The notes under the pieces: generated by a model
Databases searched by the model: none
What the model was told of the DNA's origin: nothing
The model's input: the letters and a program-made list of their open reading frames with translations, nothing else
Program-made: the position numbers and the translations under genes
Shown: positions 24,064 through 32,011 of the stretch, in pieces
Layout: every line of letters starts with the position of its first letter
How positions within the stretch are numbered: the stretch's first letter is position 1
Source of the DNA: Acetobacter senegalensis
GTDB taxonomy: Bacteria > Pseudomonadota > Alphaproteobacteria > Acetobacterales > Acetobacteraceae
Reading direction: 5' to 3'
Length of the DNA stretch: 36,496 nt
Assembly (NCBI RefSeq): GCF_001580995.1
Contig: NZ_LHZU01000112.1
Location: 1 to 36,496, forward strand

Positions 24064-24270
24064 GAAGAGCAAACGCGGCGTCATGCACGCATCCCCTACC
24101 CGTTGCCTATTTTGCAAAGTGAACACCAAGGAAAGCCCTTCCACACGGAAGTGATTACACTGCCGCTTAGATCAGCGCCTTGCCTTGGAAGAGCTATTGA
24201 GGACGCTATTCAAACTGATGCTACCGTGCCTCTTGCTGCCGGACTTTCATCTTTTACGTGGAAGGGCCTT

Positions 24271-24885
24271 TTACGGCTCACAATCCTCTTTACGCCCCAG
24301 CAGAAACAGGGCCTGTTCACCAAACAGATTAGCCAGCCGGATGGAGCGTCGCCATGGTGCGCGTTCCCCGTCTTCATCCACGGCCATCCATTTCTGCACG
24401 CAGTATCCTTCCTCCTGACACAAGGCCAGAAAGTCCCGAATGGTACAGGGATGGATGTTCGGCGTGTCGTACCATGGCGTATGCCAGACGGTCGTCATGG
24501 GCATCCGCCCGCTGAACAGCAACATCAGCCGTAATTGCCAGTGCCCGAAATTCGGGAAGGAAACAATGGCGTGTCGGCCTATGCGTAACATCTGGCGCAG
24601 CACCTCACGCGGACGCTCCACAGCCTGCAACGTCCGCTGCAACACCACATAGTCAAACGCACCATCGGGATAATGGGCAAGATCGTGGTCGGCGTCGCCA
24701 TGCACCACGGGTAATCCATGCGCCACGGAGCGCGTCACCTCACGCATGTCAATTTCAATGCCACGCGCATCACAGCCCCGAAGCCGGAACAGATGATCAA
24801 TCAGCGTACCGTCTCCGCTGCCAATATCCAGCACACGGGTTCCCGGTTCAATCATTTCGGCAATCAGCCGTTGGTCAAGACGCAT
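24271..24885 (-). CDS. metW: Methionine biosynthesis protein MetW
   Basis: MetW is a small methyltransferase-fold protein that accompanies MetX in homoserine acetylation; in some proteobacteria it has been reported to be needed for MetX activity. From ATG 24885 the protein has 204 residues. Its first half has the SAM-binding pattern VLDIGSGDGTL, and the family's LQRTLQAVERPREVLRQMLRIGRHAIVSFPNFGHW region follows. The ATG overlaps the metX stop by one base (TGATG), so translation is probably coupled. The frame is open 33 bases further up but without family likeness. Confidence 0.93.
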   Translation of the reverse strand: MRLDQRLIAEMIEPGTRVLDIGSGDGTLIDHLFRLRGCDARGIEIDMREVTRSVAHGLPVVHGDADHDLAHYPDGAFDYVVLQRTLQAVERPREVLRQMLRIGRHAIVSFPNFGHWQLRLMLLFSGRMPMTTVWHTPWYDTPNIHPCTIRDFLALCQEEGYCVQKWMAVDEDGERAPWRRSIRLANLFGEQALFLLGRKEDCEP

Positions 24886-26060
24886 CAGCGCAGTCCCGCA
24901 TGTTCGGCAACACCACACAGAAAACCGCGTACCGTGCGGTCAAAATCCGGTTCATCCAGCAGAAAGGAATCGTGCCCCTTGTCTGTATCGATTTCCACAA
25001 AGGAAACGTTGGCGGCAGCCTGATTCAAAGCCCGCACCAGATAGCGGGCACTTGAGGTCGGGAACAGCCAGTCAGACGTGAAGGACACCACACAGAACCG
25101 CACCGGGGTTCCTGCAAAGGCAGCGGGCAGTTCCCCATCATGTTCGGCGGCCAGATCAAACCAGTCCATGGCCCGCGTGATGGTGAGATAGGAATTGGCG
25201 TCAAACCGCCGCACAAAGGCAGACCCTTGATAACGCAGGTAAGATTCCACCTCAAAGATATCACTGAACATGGAGAGGGAGGCCTCTGGCGCTTCCGCGT
25301 TGGAAGGGTCCTTGCGCACCCGCCGACCGAACTTGCGGGTCAACGCTTCCTCTGAAAGATAGGTGATGTGCGCCATCATGCGGGCCACAGCCAAGCCCCG
25401 TGCGGGTACCACGCCATGCTCCCAGTAGCGGCCGCCATACCAGTCCGGATCAGCAAAAATGGACTGCCGCCCCACTTCATTGAACGCAATATTCTGTGCG
25501 GAATGAAACGGAGACGTCGCAATAGGCATCGCGGCCAGCATCATGTGCGGATAGGTCACGGCCCATTCCAGCACCTGCATACCGCCCATGGAGCCGCCCA
25601 CCACAGCAAACAGACGTTCAATGCCCAGATGCCGCACCAGCATATATTGCGCGCGCACCATGTCCCGAATGGTGATGGGGGGAAAATCCGTGCCCCAACG
25701 CTCAACGCCGTCGCCTTTTTCATCCGAACGCACTGACCGCGGCCCTGTGCTGCCCATGCAGCCACCCAGCACGTTGGTGCAAATAACAAAAAAGCGGTTG
25801 GTATCAATCGGCAACCCCGGCCCCACCATGCGCGTCCACCAGCCGGGCTTGCCTGTCAGCGGGTGGGTTTCCGCCACATACTGGTCCGCCGTAAAGGCAT
25901 GACACACCATGATGGCGTTATCGCGCTTTTCTGAAAGGGTGCCGTAGGTACGGTAAGCAACATCGATCGGAGCGAGATGCACCCCACATTCAAGATCCAG
26001 CCCTTGCGGGAAGGTGATGTGAGGATGATCGCCAACATCAAGAGGCGCTGTGCTGTTCAT
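24885..26060 (-). CDS. metX: Homoserine O-acetyltransferase
   Basis: MetX acetylates homoserine with acetyl-CoA, the entry to methionine synthesis by direct sulfhydrylation. The 391-residue alpha/beta hydrolase has the nucleophile Ser157 in [10 protein letters not shown], the conserved [14 protein letters not shown] oxyanion region, an acid in [13 protein letters not shown] and the catalytic His in [10 protein letters not shown] near the C-terminus. Acetyl versus succinyl preference cannot be read with certainty, but the MetXW pair is normally annotated as acetyltransferase. The 130-bp gap to lepA contains a hairpin with a possible alternative pairing, so regulation in the leader is possible. 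Confidence 0.94.
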   Translation of the reverse strand: MNSTAPLDVGDHPHITFPQGLDLECGVHLAPIDVAYRTYGTLSEKRDNAIMVCHAFTADQYVAETHPLTGKPGWWTRMVGPGLPIDTNRFFVICTNVLGGCMGSTGPRSVRSDEKGDGVERWGTDFPPITIRDMVRAQYMLVRHLGIERLFAVVGGSMGGMQVLEWAVTYPHMMLAAMPIATSPFHSAQNIAFNEVGRQSIFADPDWYGGRYWEHGVVPARGLAVARMMAHITYLSEEALTRKFGRRVRKDPSNAEAPEASLSMFSDIFEVESYLRYQGSAFVRRFDANSYLTITRAMDWFDLAAEHDGELPAAFAGTPVRFCVVSFTSDWLFPTSSARYLVRALNQAAANVSFVEIDTDKGHDSFLLDEPDFDRTVRGFLCGVAEHAGLR

Positions 26061-26126
26061 GGCTGGGTTAACAACTCCGGCAGAATGCCATCCGACATAA
26101 GCTCGGAAACAGGACGGATCAAGTAC

Positions 26127-26164
26127 GCCTTATGCGGAAGAGGCCCTCCCCCTCTGCATAAGGC
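26127..26164 (-). promoter_or_regulatory. Stem-loop in the lepA-metX gap, possible attenuator or leader element
   Basis: GCCTTATGC (26127-26135) pairs perfectly with GCATAAGGC (26156-26164). After a 3-base bulge, AGAG (26139-26142) pairs with CTCT (26152-26155). The second arm on the minus strand can instead pair with CTTATG (complement of 26096-26101), closer to metX. No T run follows, so a terminator is not obvious. It matches no SAM riboswitch class I can recognise. Confidence 0.45.
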
Positions 26165-26190
26165 CTGACGAGAAAGACAAAAGAGCGCCC

Positions 26191-27996
26191 TTAGCCATCC
26201 ATCTTGAGTGCGGCGAGGAAGGCGCTTTGCGGGATTTCCACCTTACCAAACTGCCGCATGCGCTTTTTCCCTTCCTTCTGTTTTTCCAGCAGCTTGCGCT
26301 TACGGGAGATATCACCGCCATAGCATTTGGCCGTCACATCCTTGGAAAGTGCGCCAATGGTTTCACGCGCAATCACCTTGCTGCCAATAGCCGCCTGAAT
26401 GGCGATCTTGAACAACTGGCGGGGGATCAGGTCCTTTAGGCGGGCACAGATCGCGCGGCCACGGGTTTCTGCGGCAGACCGATGCGCAATGAAGGAAAGA
26501 GCATCAACGGGCTCCTGATTCACCAGAATGGAGATGCGCACCAGATCGCTCTCCTCATACCCATCCATCTGGTAATCAAAGCTGGCGTAACCGCGGGTCA
26601 GGGACTTCAGGCGATCATAAAAATCGAACACCACTTCGTTCAGCGGCAGGCGATAAACCGCCATAGCCCGATTGCCCACATACGTGAGGTCCACCTGCAC
26701 ACCGCGCCGTTCTGTACACAATGTCAGCACCGCGCCCAGATATTCATCCGGCACCATGATGGTCGCCTTGATCCACGGTTCATCAATCCGCTCAATCAGG
26801 GACAGATCAGGCATATCCGCCGGGTTGTGCAGTTCTTCCTGCTGCCCGTTGGTAAGAGTGATGTGATACACGACGGACGGTGCCGTGGCGATCAGATCCA
26901 GATCGAACTCGCGGGACAGGCGTTCCTGAATGATTTCCAGATGCAGCAAGCCAAGGAAGCCGCAGCGGAAGCCAAAACCCAGCGCCGCTGATGTCTCTGC
27001 CTCATAATGGAAGGAGGCATCATTCAGGCGCAGTTTGGAGAGGCTGTCCCGCAGCTTTTCAAAATCATCCGCCACAATGGGGAACAGACCACACCAGACC
27101 ACCGGAATGGAGGGCTTGAAGCCTGTCAGAGCAGTTGCCGCCGGGCGACGATCATCCGTAATGGTGTCACCCACGTTACAGTCGGCCACGGTCTTGATGG
27201 CGGCGTTGATATAACCCATCTCGCCCGGACCGAGGCTTTCCACTGCCATCATGCGCGGGGCGAACACACCCACCTGATCAATCTGATGCACAGCGCCGCT
27301 GGACATCATGCGCATCTTCATGCCCTTCTGCAGGCGACCTTCCTTGACACGTACAAGCACGATCACGCCCAGATACGGATCATACCAGCTATCCACCAGC
27401 ATGGCCTGAAGCGGCTTTTCAGCATCGCCCGTGGGCGGCGGCAGGCGGGTGACAACGGCTTCCAGCACGCCTTCAATATTCAGGCCGGTCTTGGCTGAAA
27501 TTTCCACAGCGTCATCAGCCGGAATGCCGATCACTTCTTCAATCTGCGCCTTCACCCGTTCAGGTTCTGCCGCAGGCAGATCAACCTTGTTCAGCACCGG
27601 CACAATTTCATGATTGGCGTCAATGGCCTGATACACGTTGGCCAGTGTCTGCGCCTCTACGCCCTGTGAGGCATCAACCACCAGCAGGGAACCTTCACAC
27701 GCGGCCAGAGACCGGCTGACTTCGTAAGCGAAGTCCACGTGTCCGGGCGTGTCCATAAGGTTCAGCACGTAGGTTTTCCCATCCTTAGCCGGATAAGTCA
27801 GCCTTACGGTCTGCGCCTTGATGGTGATCCCGCGCTCGCGCTCCAGATCCATGTTGTCGAGCACCTGATTGGTCATCTCGCGGGCGGTCAGCGCTCCACA
27901 AGCCTGAATCAGGCGGTCAGCCAGAGTCGATTTCCCATGATCAATATGAGCGATGATCGAGAAATTGCGGATGAGCGAAAGAGGTGTGTCGGTCAT
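26191..27996 (-). CDS. lepA: Translation elongation factor 4 (LepA)
   Basis: LepA is a ribosome-bound GTPase linked to translation initiation and to recovery of stalled ribosomes. From ATG 27996 it has 601 residues, against 599 in E. coli. It shows [13 protein letters not shown] (P-loop), the switch region with [15 protein letters not shown], and NKVDLPAA, then domains II-V. The family-specific C-terminal domain ends in [27 protein letters not shown] precedes the ATG. An open frame upstream to 28113 is not LepA-like and is left out. It lies 128 bp after the S24-like regulator gene. Confidence 0.96.
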   Translation of the reverse strand: MTDTPLSLIRNFSIIAHIDHGKSTLADRLIQACGALTAREMTNQVLDNMDLERERGITIKAQTVRLTYPAKDGKTYVLNLMDTPGHVDFAYEVSRSLAACEGSLLVVDASQGVEAQTLANVYQAIDANHEIVPVLNKVDLPAAEPERVKAQIEEVIGIPADDAVEISAKTGLNIEGVLEAVVTRLPPPTGDAEKPLQAMLVDSWYDPYLGVIVLVRVKEGRLQKGMKMRMMSSGAVHQIDQVGVFAPRMMAVESLGPGEMGYINAAIKTVADCNVGDTITDDRRPAATALTGFKPSIPVVWCGLFPIVADDFEKLRDSLSKLRLNDASFHYEAETSAALGFGFRCGFLGLLHLEIIQERLSREFDLDLIATAPSVVYHITLTNGQQEELHNPADMPDLSLIERIDEPWIKATIMVPDEYLGAVLTLCTERRGVQVDLTYVGNRAMAVYRLPLNEVVFDFYDRLKSLTRGYASFDYQMDGYEESDLVRISILVNQEPVDALSFIAHRSAAETRGRAICARLKDLIPRQLFKIAIQAAIGSKVIARETIGALSKDVTAKCYGGDISRKRKLLEKQKEGKKRMRQFGKVEIPQSAFLAALKMDG

Positions 27997-28124
27997 GATG
28001 CCCCCTTTAAGCGATACGGAGACAAAAGTCAGCCAGTTCCACGCGGCCCAGCCCCTGTTTTGCTGTAAATTTTTCAGCACACCAGCAGAGGCTCGTGCTT
28101 CCAGCATCCACAAGTGGGACTACG

Positions 28125-28901
28125 CTATACTGTCACCATGATAATACGCTGCACCAACACCCCCTCCGCATGGTCTGGCACCAGCACGCGGTTCGGGTTT
28201 TGAGCATCCCCCGCCCCCACCTCTGAACCGCCCTCCGAGCCGAAAGACAAAGGCACATCATCTCCAGCTCCCTCCTCGCCTGACCATCTGGAAGCCACCT
28301 CCTGAACAGTGCTCGAGGGAGAAAACGGCCCATTCCCGCCGAAGGGCATAATACCGGGAGGGAACAGTCCATCCCATATACCGACCACCGGCTCCGCATC
28401 CGACCGAACCATCAGAACGCGATCAGACCATCGGGGTGGTAGGTCAGGCATCACGACAAGAGAACTACCCTCGCGCAGAATGGGCTCCATGCGGTCTGTA
28501 TCAATCCGCACCGCATACGCGCCCAAGGGAGCCGCACCCGGCAGAGTGATATCTTCCCACTCCAGCCCGGCAGGATGACCCGCTTCATTGAAAAGCCCGG
28601 CCCCTTTCAAGCGAGACAGGGGCAGACTCCGCATGCGATGAGCCGTTTGGCGTTGATCTGCCGAACCTTCACCCCGTTCCAGCTGCTGCCCGAATGTGCT
28701 GAGTGAAACACGCAGCACGGCAAGCGCCCTGAGCAGACTGTTCATCGCGGGCCAGCGCACTGCCCCATTGGCCCCAACCCGACGCGACGGATTAAAGGTT
28801 GTGGCATCCAATCCGGCGGCGCGTGCAAGGCCAGAAGGCGTAAGCCCCCGTTCCAGCGCCATAGAATCCAGCGCCTGCCACACATCTTCAGGGCGAATCA
28901 T
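28125..28901 (-). CDS. Helix-turn-helix regulator with an S24 (LexA/CI-like) fold lacking the catalytic serine
   Basis: Residues 1-75 look like an XRE-type DNA-binding domain (TPSGLARAAGLDATTFNPSRR). Residues 125-175 resemble the LexA/CI autopeptidase fold: YAVRIDTDRMEPILREGSSLVV. In active members the residue before Met is the catalytic Ser, but here it is Arg137. No clear catalytic Lys is visible in the second motif either. The protein is thus probably not self-cleaving. Residues 185-235 are Gly/Ser/Glu-rich and likely disordered, an insertion not usual in the family. The 258-residue frame starts at ATG 28901, overlapping the upstream small gene by 4 bases. The DNA target is unknown. Confidence 0.75.
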   Translation of the reverse strand: MIRPEDVWQALDSMALERGLTPSGLARAAGLDATTFNPSRRVGANGAVRWPAMNSLLRALAVLRVSLSTFGQQLERGEGSADQRQTAHRMRSLPLSRLKGAGLFNEAGHPAGLEWEDITLPGAAPLGAYAVRIDTDRMEPILREGSSLVVMPDLPPRWSDRVLMVRSDAEPVVGIWDGLFPPGIMPFGGNGPFSPSSTVQEVASRWSGEEGAGDDVPLSFGSEGGSEVGAGDAQNPNRVLVPDHAEGVLVQRIIMVTV

Positions 28902-29164
28902 CGTTCTGAAGGCGTGGCTTTGCGGGTATCGTGGTGATGAGGAAGCGCCTGCGCAATTTTCAGCACTTCGCTGGTATGGCGGGCGGCACCTTCATCCGTC
29001 ACAAAAAAGCGGCCTTCTGGAGTCTGGTGCACAAAGCCCATCTCCGTCATGCGCTTCAGGCACGGATCATCCCGCAGCCCTGTCGGGCGCCCCACTGATC
29101 CGGCCAGACACAGCCGATGCAGGGCAGAGCGGCAACAGGTTTCAAGATAGGGCTCGTTCCACAT
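28898..29164 (-). CDS. Small winged-helix-like protein of unknown function
   Basis: From ATG 29164 the protein has 88 residues. I do not recognise a named family. The pattern LRDDPCLKRMTEMGFVHQTPEGRFFVTDEGAARH resembles a winged helix with a beta wing (RFFVTDEG), often found in MarR-like or PadR-like regulators. The frame is open to a TTG at 29200 without ribosome binding site. Its stop overlaps the ATG of the S24-like regulator (ATGA), so the two proteins are probably made together and may work together. The ABC-F gene lies just upstream. Confidence 0.65.
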   Translation of the reverse strand: MWNEPYLETCCRSALHRLCLAGSVGRPTGLRDDPCLKRMTEMGFVHQTPEGRFFVTDEGAARHTSEVLKIAQALPHHHDTRKATPSER

Positions 29165-29219
29165 TGTGCTGAGGATCACCTTTCCCTGCTGCAGAAGCAA
29201 GAAAAGATATCACGCTCTC

Positions 29220-30842
29220 TCAGGCGTGTAGGCCGGGGGCTTCCTGCCCGGTGCGCGCCACATACTCCGTGTAGCCACCACCATACTGGTGAATACCCTC
29301 CGGCGTGATTTCCAGAACCCGATTGGAGAGGGCCGCCAGAAAATGCCGGTCATGGGAGACAAACAGCATGGTGCCTTCATAATTGCCGAGCGCGGTAATC
29401 AGCATTTCCTTGGTTGCCATGTCCAGATGGTTGGTGGGCTCATCCAGCACCAGAAAGTTTGGCGGATCATACAGCATCAGGGCCATGACCAGTCGGGCCT
29501 TTTCACCGCCTGACAGCACACGACAATATTTTTCAATCTCATCACCAGAGAAGCCGAAACCTCCGGCCAGAGCACGCAACGAGCCCTGATTGGCCAGAGG
29601 AAAGGCCCGTTCCAGCGTTTCAAAAATTGTCAGATCTCCATCCAGAAGATCCATGGCGTGCTGAGCAAAATACCCCATTTTCACGTTGCTGCCGATGGTT
29701 ACCGTGCCTGCATCAGGCTTGGTGGTGCCCGCCACCAGCTTGAGCAGCGTGGATTTACCAGCCCCGTTCACCCCCAGAATACAGCAGCGCTCACCCCGGC
29801 GGATAAGCAGATCAAGCCCTTTGTAAATAACCCGGCTGCCATAGCTTTTGTCCACACCCTGGAAATTGGCCACGATATCCCCTGAGCGCGGCGCAGGTGG
29901 AAACTCGAAGCTGAGGGTCTGACGCCGTTTTGGCGGCTCCACCCGGTCAATTTTTTCCAGCTTTTTCACGCGGCTCTGCACCTGTGCAGCGTGCGAGGCC
30001 CGCGCCTTGAAGCGTTCAATAAAGCTGACTTCCTTTGCCAGCATGGCCTGCTGGCGCTCAAACTGCGCCTGCTGCTGCTTCTCGTTCAGGGCGCGCTGCT
30101 GTTCATAAAACTCGTAATCGCCAGAGAAGCTATTCAGGTTTCCGCCATCAATTTCAATCACCTTGTTGATGATACGGTTCATGAACGCACGGTCATGCGA
30201 TGTCATGAGCAGCGCACCATCGTAACCCGCCAGAAACTGCTCAAGCCAGATCAGGCTTTCAAGGTCCAGATGGTTGCTTGGTTCGTCCAGCAGCATCACA
30301 TCGGGGCGCATGAGCAGAATACGGCCCAGAGCCACGCGCATTTTCCACCCGCCGGAAAGAGCGCCCACATCGCCGTCCATCATTTCCTGGCTGAAACCAA
30401 GGCCGTGCAACACTTCACGCGCCTTGCCTTCCAGCGCGTAGCCGCCCAGATCTTCAAAACGGGCCTGAACCTCACCAAAGCGTTCAATAATACTATCAAG
30501 CTGATCAAACTGCTCCGGGTCCGCCATGGCCGTTTCCAGTTCAGCCAGTTCTGCGGCAACCTCCGCTACGGGGCCTGCACCGGCCATCACTTCCGCAACA
30601 GCAGTGCGCCCGGCCATTTCCCCCACATCCTGACTGAAAAAGCCGATACTCACACCGCGATCAATCAGCACCTGCCCTTCATCGGGCTCATCCTGCTTGG
30701 TGATCATGCGGAACAGCGTGGATTTCCCCGCCCCGTTTGGCCCGACCAGACCAACTTTCTCCCCTTTCTGCAAGGCAGCCGAGGCTTCAATGAAAATCAG
30801 GCGCTGGCCGTTATGCTTGCTGATGGTGTCAAGACGGATCAT
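29220..30842 (-). CDS. ABC-F family ATPase
   Basis: ABC-F proteins are soluble twin ATPases that bind the ribosomal E site; they include translation factors and antibiotic-protection proteins. The 540-residue protein has two complete cassettes: GLVGPNGAGKST (Lys40), LSGGW, LLDEPSNHLD, and then GVNGAGKST, LSGGE, VLDEPTNHLD. The linker between them (about residues 230-310) is charged and coiled, with the QRALNEKQQQAQFERQQ stretch. No membrane segment is present. Length and spacing look like the YbiT-type housekeeping group, but this is a guess. GAGGA lies 5 bases before ATG 30842. Confidence 0.92.
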   Translation of the reverse strand: MIRLDTISKHNGQRLIFIEASAALQKGEKVGLVGPNGAGKSTLFRMITKQDEPDEGQVLIDRGVSIGFFSQDVGEMAGRTAVAEVMAGAGPVAEVAAELAELETAMADPEQFDQLDSIIERFGEVQARFEDLGGYALEGKAREVLHGLGFSQEMMDGDVGALSGGWKMRVALGRILLMRPDVMLLDEPSNHLDLESLIWLEQFLAGYDGALLMTSHDRAFMNRIINKVIEIDGGNLNSFSGDYEFYEQQRALNEKQQQAQFERQQAMLAKEVSFIERFKARASHAAQVQSRVKKLEKIDRVEPPKRRQTLSFEFPPAPRSGDIVANFQGVDKSYGSRVIYKGLDLLIRRGERCCILGVNGAGKSTLLKLVAGTTKPDAGTVTIGSNVKMGYFAQHAMDLLDGDLTIFETLERAFPLANQGSLRALAGGFGFSGDEIEKYCRVLSGGEKARLVMALMLYDPPNFLVLDEPTNHLDMATKEMLITALGNYEGTMLFVSHDRHFLAALSNRVLEITPEGIHQYGGGYTEYVARTGQEAPGLHA

Positions 30843-30905
30843 CGGGTCCTCGTGGCTGGATCGTTCCGCGCACTTACCCCTAACCGGCGCGAAAGGTAAA
30901 CCGTA

Positions 30906-31763
30906 TCAACCCGTAAATACGCTCCGAAAATAGGCTTCAAGGTCTGTTGGGCCCTTATGGAGTGGTGCAGAATGCTCACAAGGCTGCTCAAGAAACAGCT
31001 CCGTCATATGCGCGTATGATCTGGCTGCCTGTTGGGAAAATCCGTGCTGCCGATAGTACGCCAGCCAATCTGCCTTCGGGATGGAAGTAGCCTGTATCGC
31101 CCGGCCGAAAACCTGAGTGAAAACTGCGGCAACATCACGCGGCGAATAGTTATGCGGGCCTTCGCACGCATAAAGACCCGTTTCCTCGACAGAAGACATA
31201 AGAAGCTGCGCACCCAGCACACCCACATCGTCAGGCGCGACCATTGGCACCTTCTGATCAACCGGCAACACCGTGGAAAACACCCCCGTTTCCTTCGCCT
31301 GTTTTGCCAGAGGAACCCAGTTGCTCATGTAATATGCGGCACGCACACAGCATAAAGGTGCACCGAGGACGCGGGCCCTTTCCTCAAACTCATGCAGCAC
31401 CCCAAGGTCTCCGCAATGCGGACCTGGTTGCACGCCGTAGGTGGACTGCAAGACGATTTTTTCAAGGGATACGCCCTCAAGCGCAGCAAGAATAGACTGC
31501 ACAGAACGGCGTTCCTCCGTATCCGTATCAGCCGCAACATTTGCTGGCGGGTTCAGCAGAAAAGCGCGCGTGACAGTCTTGAAAACAGCCGCCAGAGCGG
31601 GCGTATCCAGAACATCCGCAACAGCAGCAGAGGCTCCCTTCTGCCGCCATGCCTGCGCTTTTTGCGGGTTGCGCGTCACAACTGTCACGGGCTGCCCCGC
31701 CGCAAGCAGGGTATTGGCAACAGCGCGGCCGACATGCCCTGTTGCACCAAGCACTCCATACAT
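30906..31763 (-). CDS. NmrA-like NAD(P)-binding protein
   Basis: The protein is an atypical short-chain dehydrogenase of the NmrA/quinone-reductase-like group. The N-terminus has the dinucleotide-binding motif YGVLGATGHVG, and VTRNP follows the second strand. The later text (KIVLQSTYG, RAAYYMSNWVP) fits the group. Substrate and reaction are unknown; some relatives are redox sensors, others reduce quinones. The ATG at 31763 follows GGGG closely and gives 285 residues. A GTG at 31787 would add eight. It lies 63 bp from the ABC-F start, but no shared function is evident. Confidence 0.85.
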   Translation of the reverse strand: MYGVLGATGHVGRAVANTLLAAGQPVTVVTRNPQKAQAWRQKGASAAVADVLDTPALAAVFKTVTRAFLLNPPANVAADTDTEERRSVQSILAALEGVSLEKIVLQSTYGVQPGPHCGDLGVLHEFEERARVLGAPLCCVRAAYYMSNWVPLAKQAKETGVFSTVLPVDQKVPMVAPDDVGVLGAQLLMSSVEETGLYACEGPHNYSPRDVAAVFTQVFGRAIQATSIPKADWLAYYRQHGFSQQAARSYAHMTELFLEQPCEHSAPLHKGPTDLEAYFRSVFTG

Positions 31764-31948
31764 ATTCTGCCCCTGTTTCCTGAACACACAATCAGATCCG
31801 GTTCTTCATGAGCGCCATGAAGGCTTGCATCCATCTGCAACCCGAAAGACGTCGATCTCTACCTGTGCGCTTTATCCTGCCTTGTGGGGGCTGTCTAAAA
31901 ACTCTGTCCAGTCAATCTGGTGATGTTGAAGCACGCTGCCCTCCGAAT

Positions 31949-31986
31949 AAAAAAGGGGCGAACAGCTTGCCCTGCTCGCCCCTTTT
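31949..31986 (-). terminator. Rho-independent terminator of gcd
   Basis: An 11-bp stem pairs 31951-31961 (AAAAGGGGCGA) with 31976-31986 (TCGCCCCTTTT) around a 14-base loop. On the minus strand it is followed by a further T tract (TTTTTTATT, overlapping the stem end). It begins about 25 bases beyond the gcd stop. Confidence 0.85.
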
Positions 31987-32011
31987 GCGCCGTTACGTGC
32001 CGTAATGCGGC

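Larger units (their letters stand above)
23511..24270. other. 760-bp stretch without a convincing gene
   Basis: The stretch lies between the helicase start and the metW stop, and both genes are on the minus strand. It is clearly richer in A and T (about 23640-23980) than its neighbours. It holds a possible helicase promoter (23715-23743) and an 8-bp hairpin at 24041-24063. Short plus-strand frames at 24083-24154 and from TTG 24103 have no good ribosome binding site, and the second runs through metW, so I do not call them genes. A small RNA or a decayed gene cannot be excluded. Confidence 0.6.

Noticed and set aside
24083..24154. A 23-codon plus-strand frame with a Cys-x-x-Cys (RCLFCK)
   Set aside because: GGAAGAG lies about 13 bases upstream, too far for a normal site. 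With so short a frame and no known homolog, chance is the better reading.
24103..24534. A plus-strand frame of 143 codons starting at TTG in the metW-helicase gap
   Set aside because: It runs about 260 bases into metW on the opposite strand, has no good ribosome binding site and no family likeness.
26061..26190. A SAM-II riboswitch before metX
   Set aside because: The region lacks the recognisable SAM-II core and pseudoknot pattern. The alternative pairing is kept as a finding instead.
29991..30899. A 302-codon plus-strand frame opposite the ABC-F gene
   Set aside because: It is the mirror of a strongly conserved gene and shows no recognisable domain.
31885..31925. An insertion-sequence end suggested by GGGGGCTGTCTAAAAAC
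   Set aside because: No matching inverted end, no target duplication and no transposase remnant are visible nearby.
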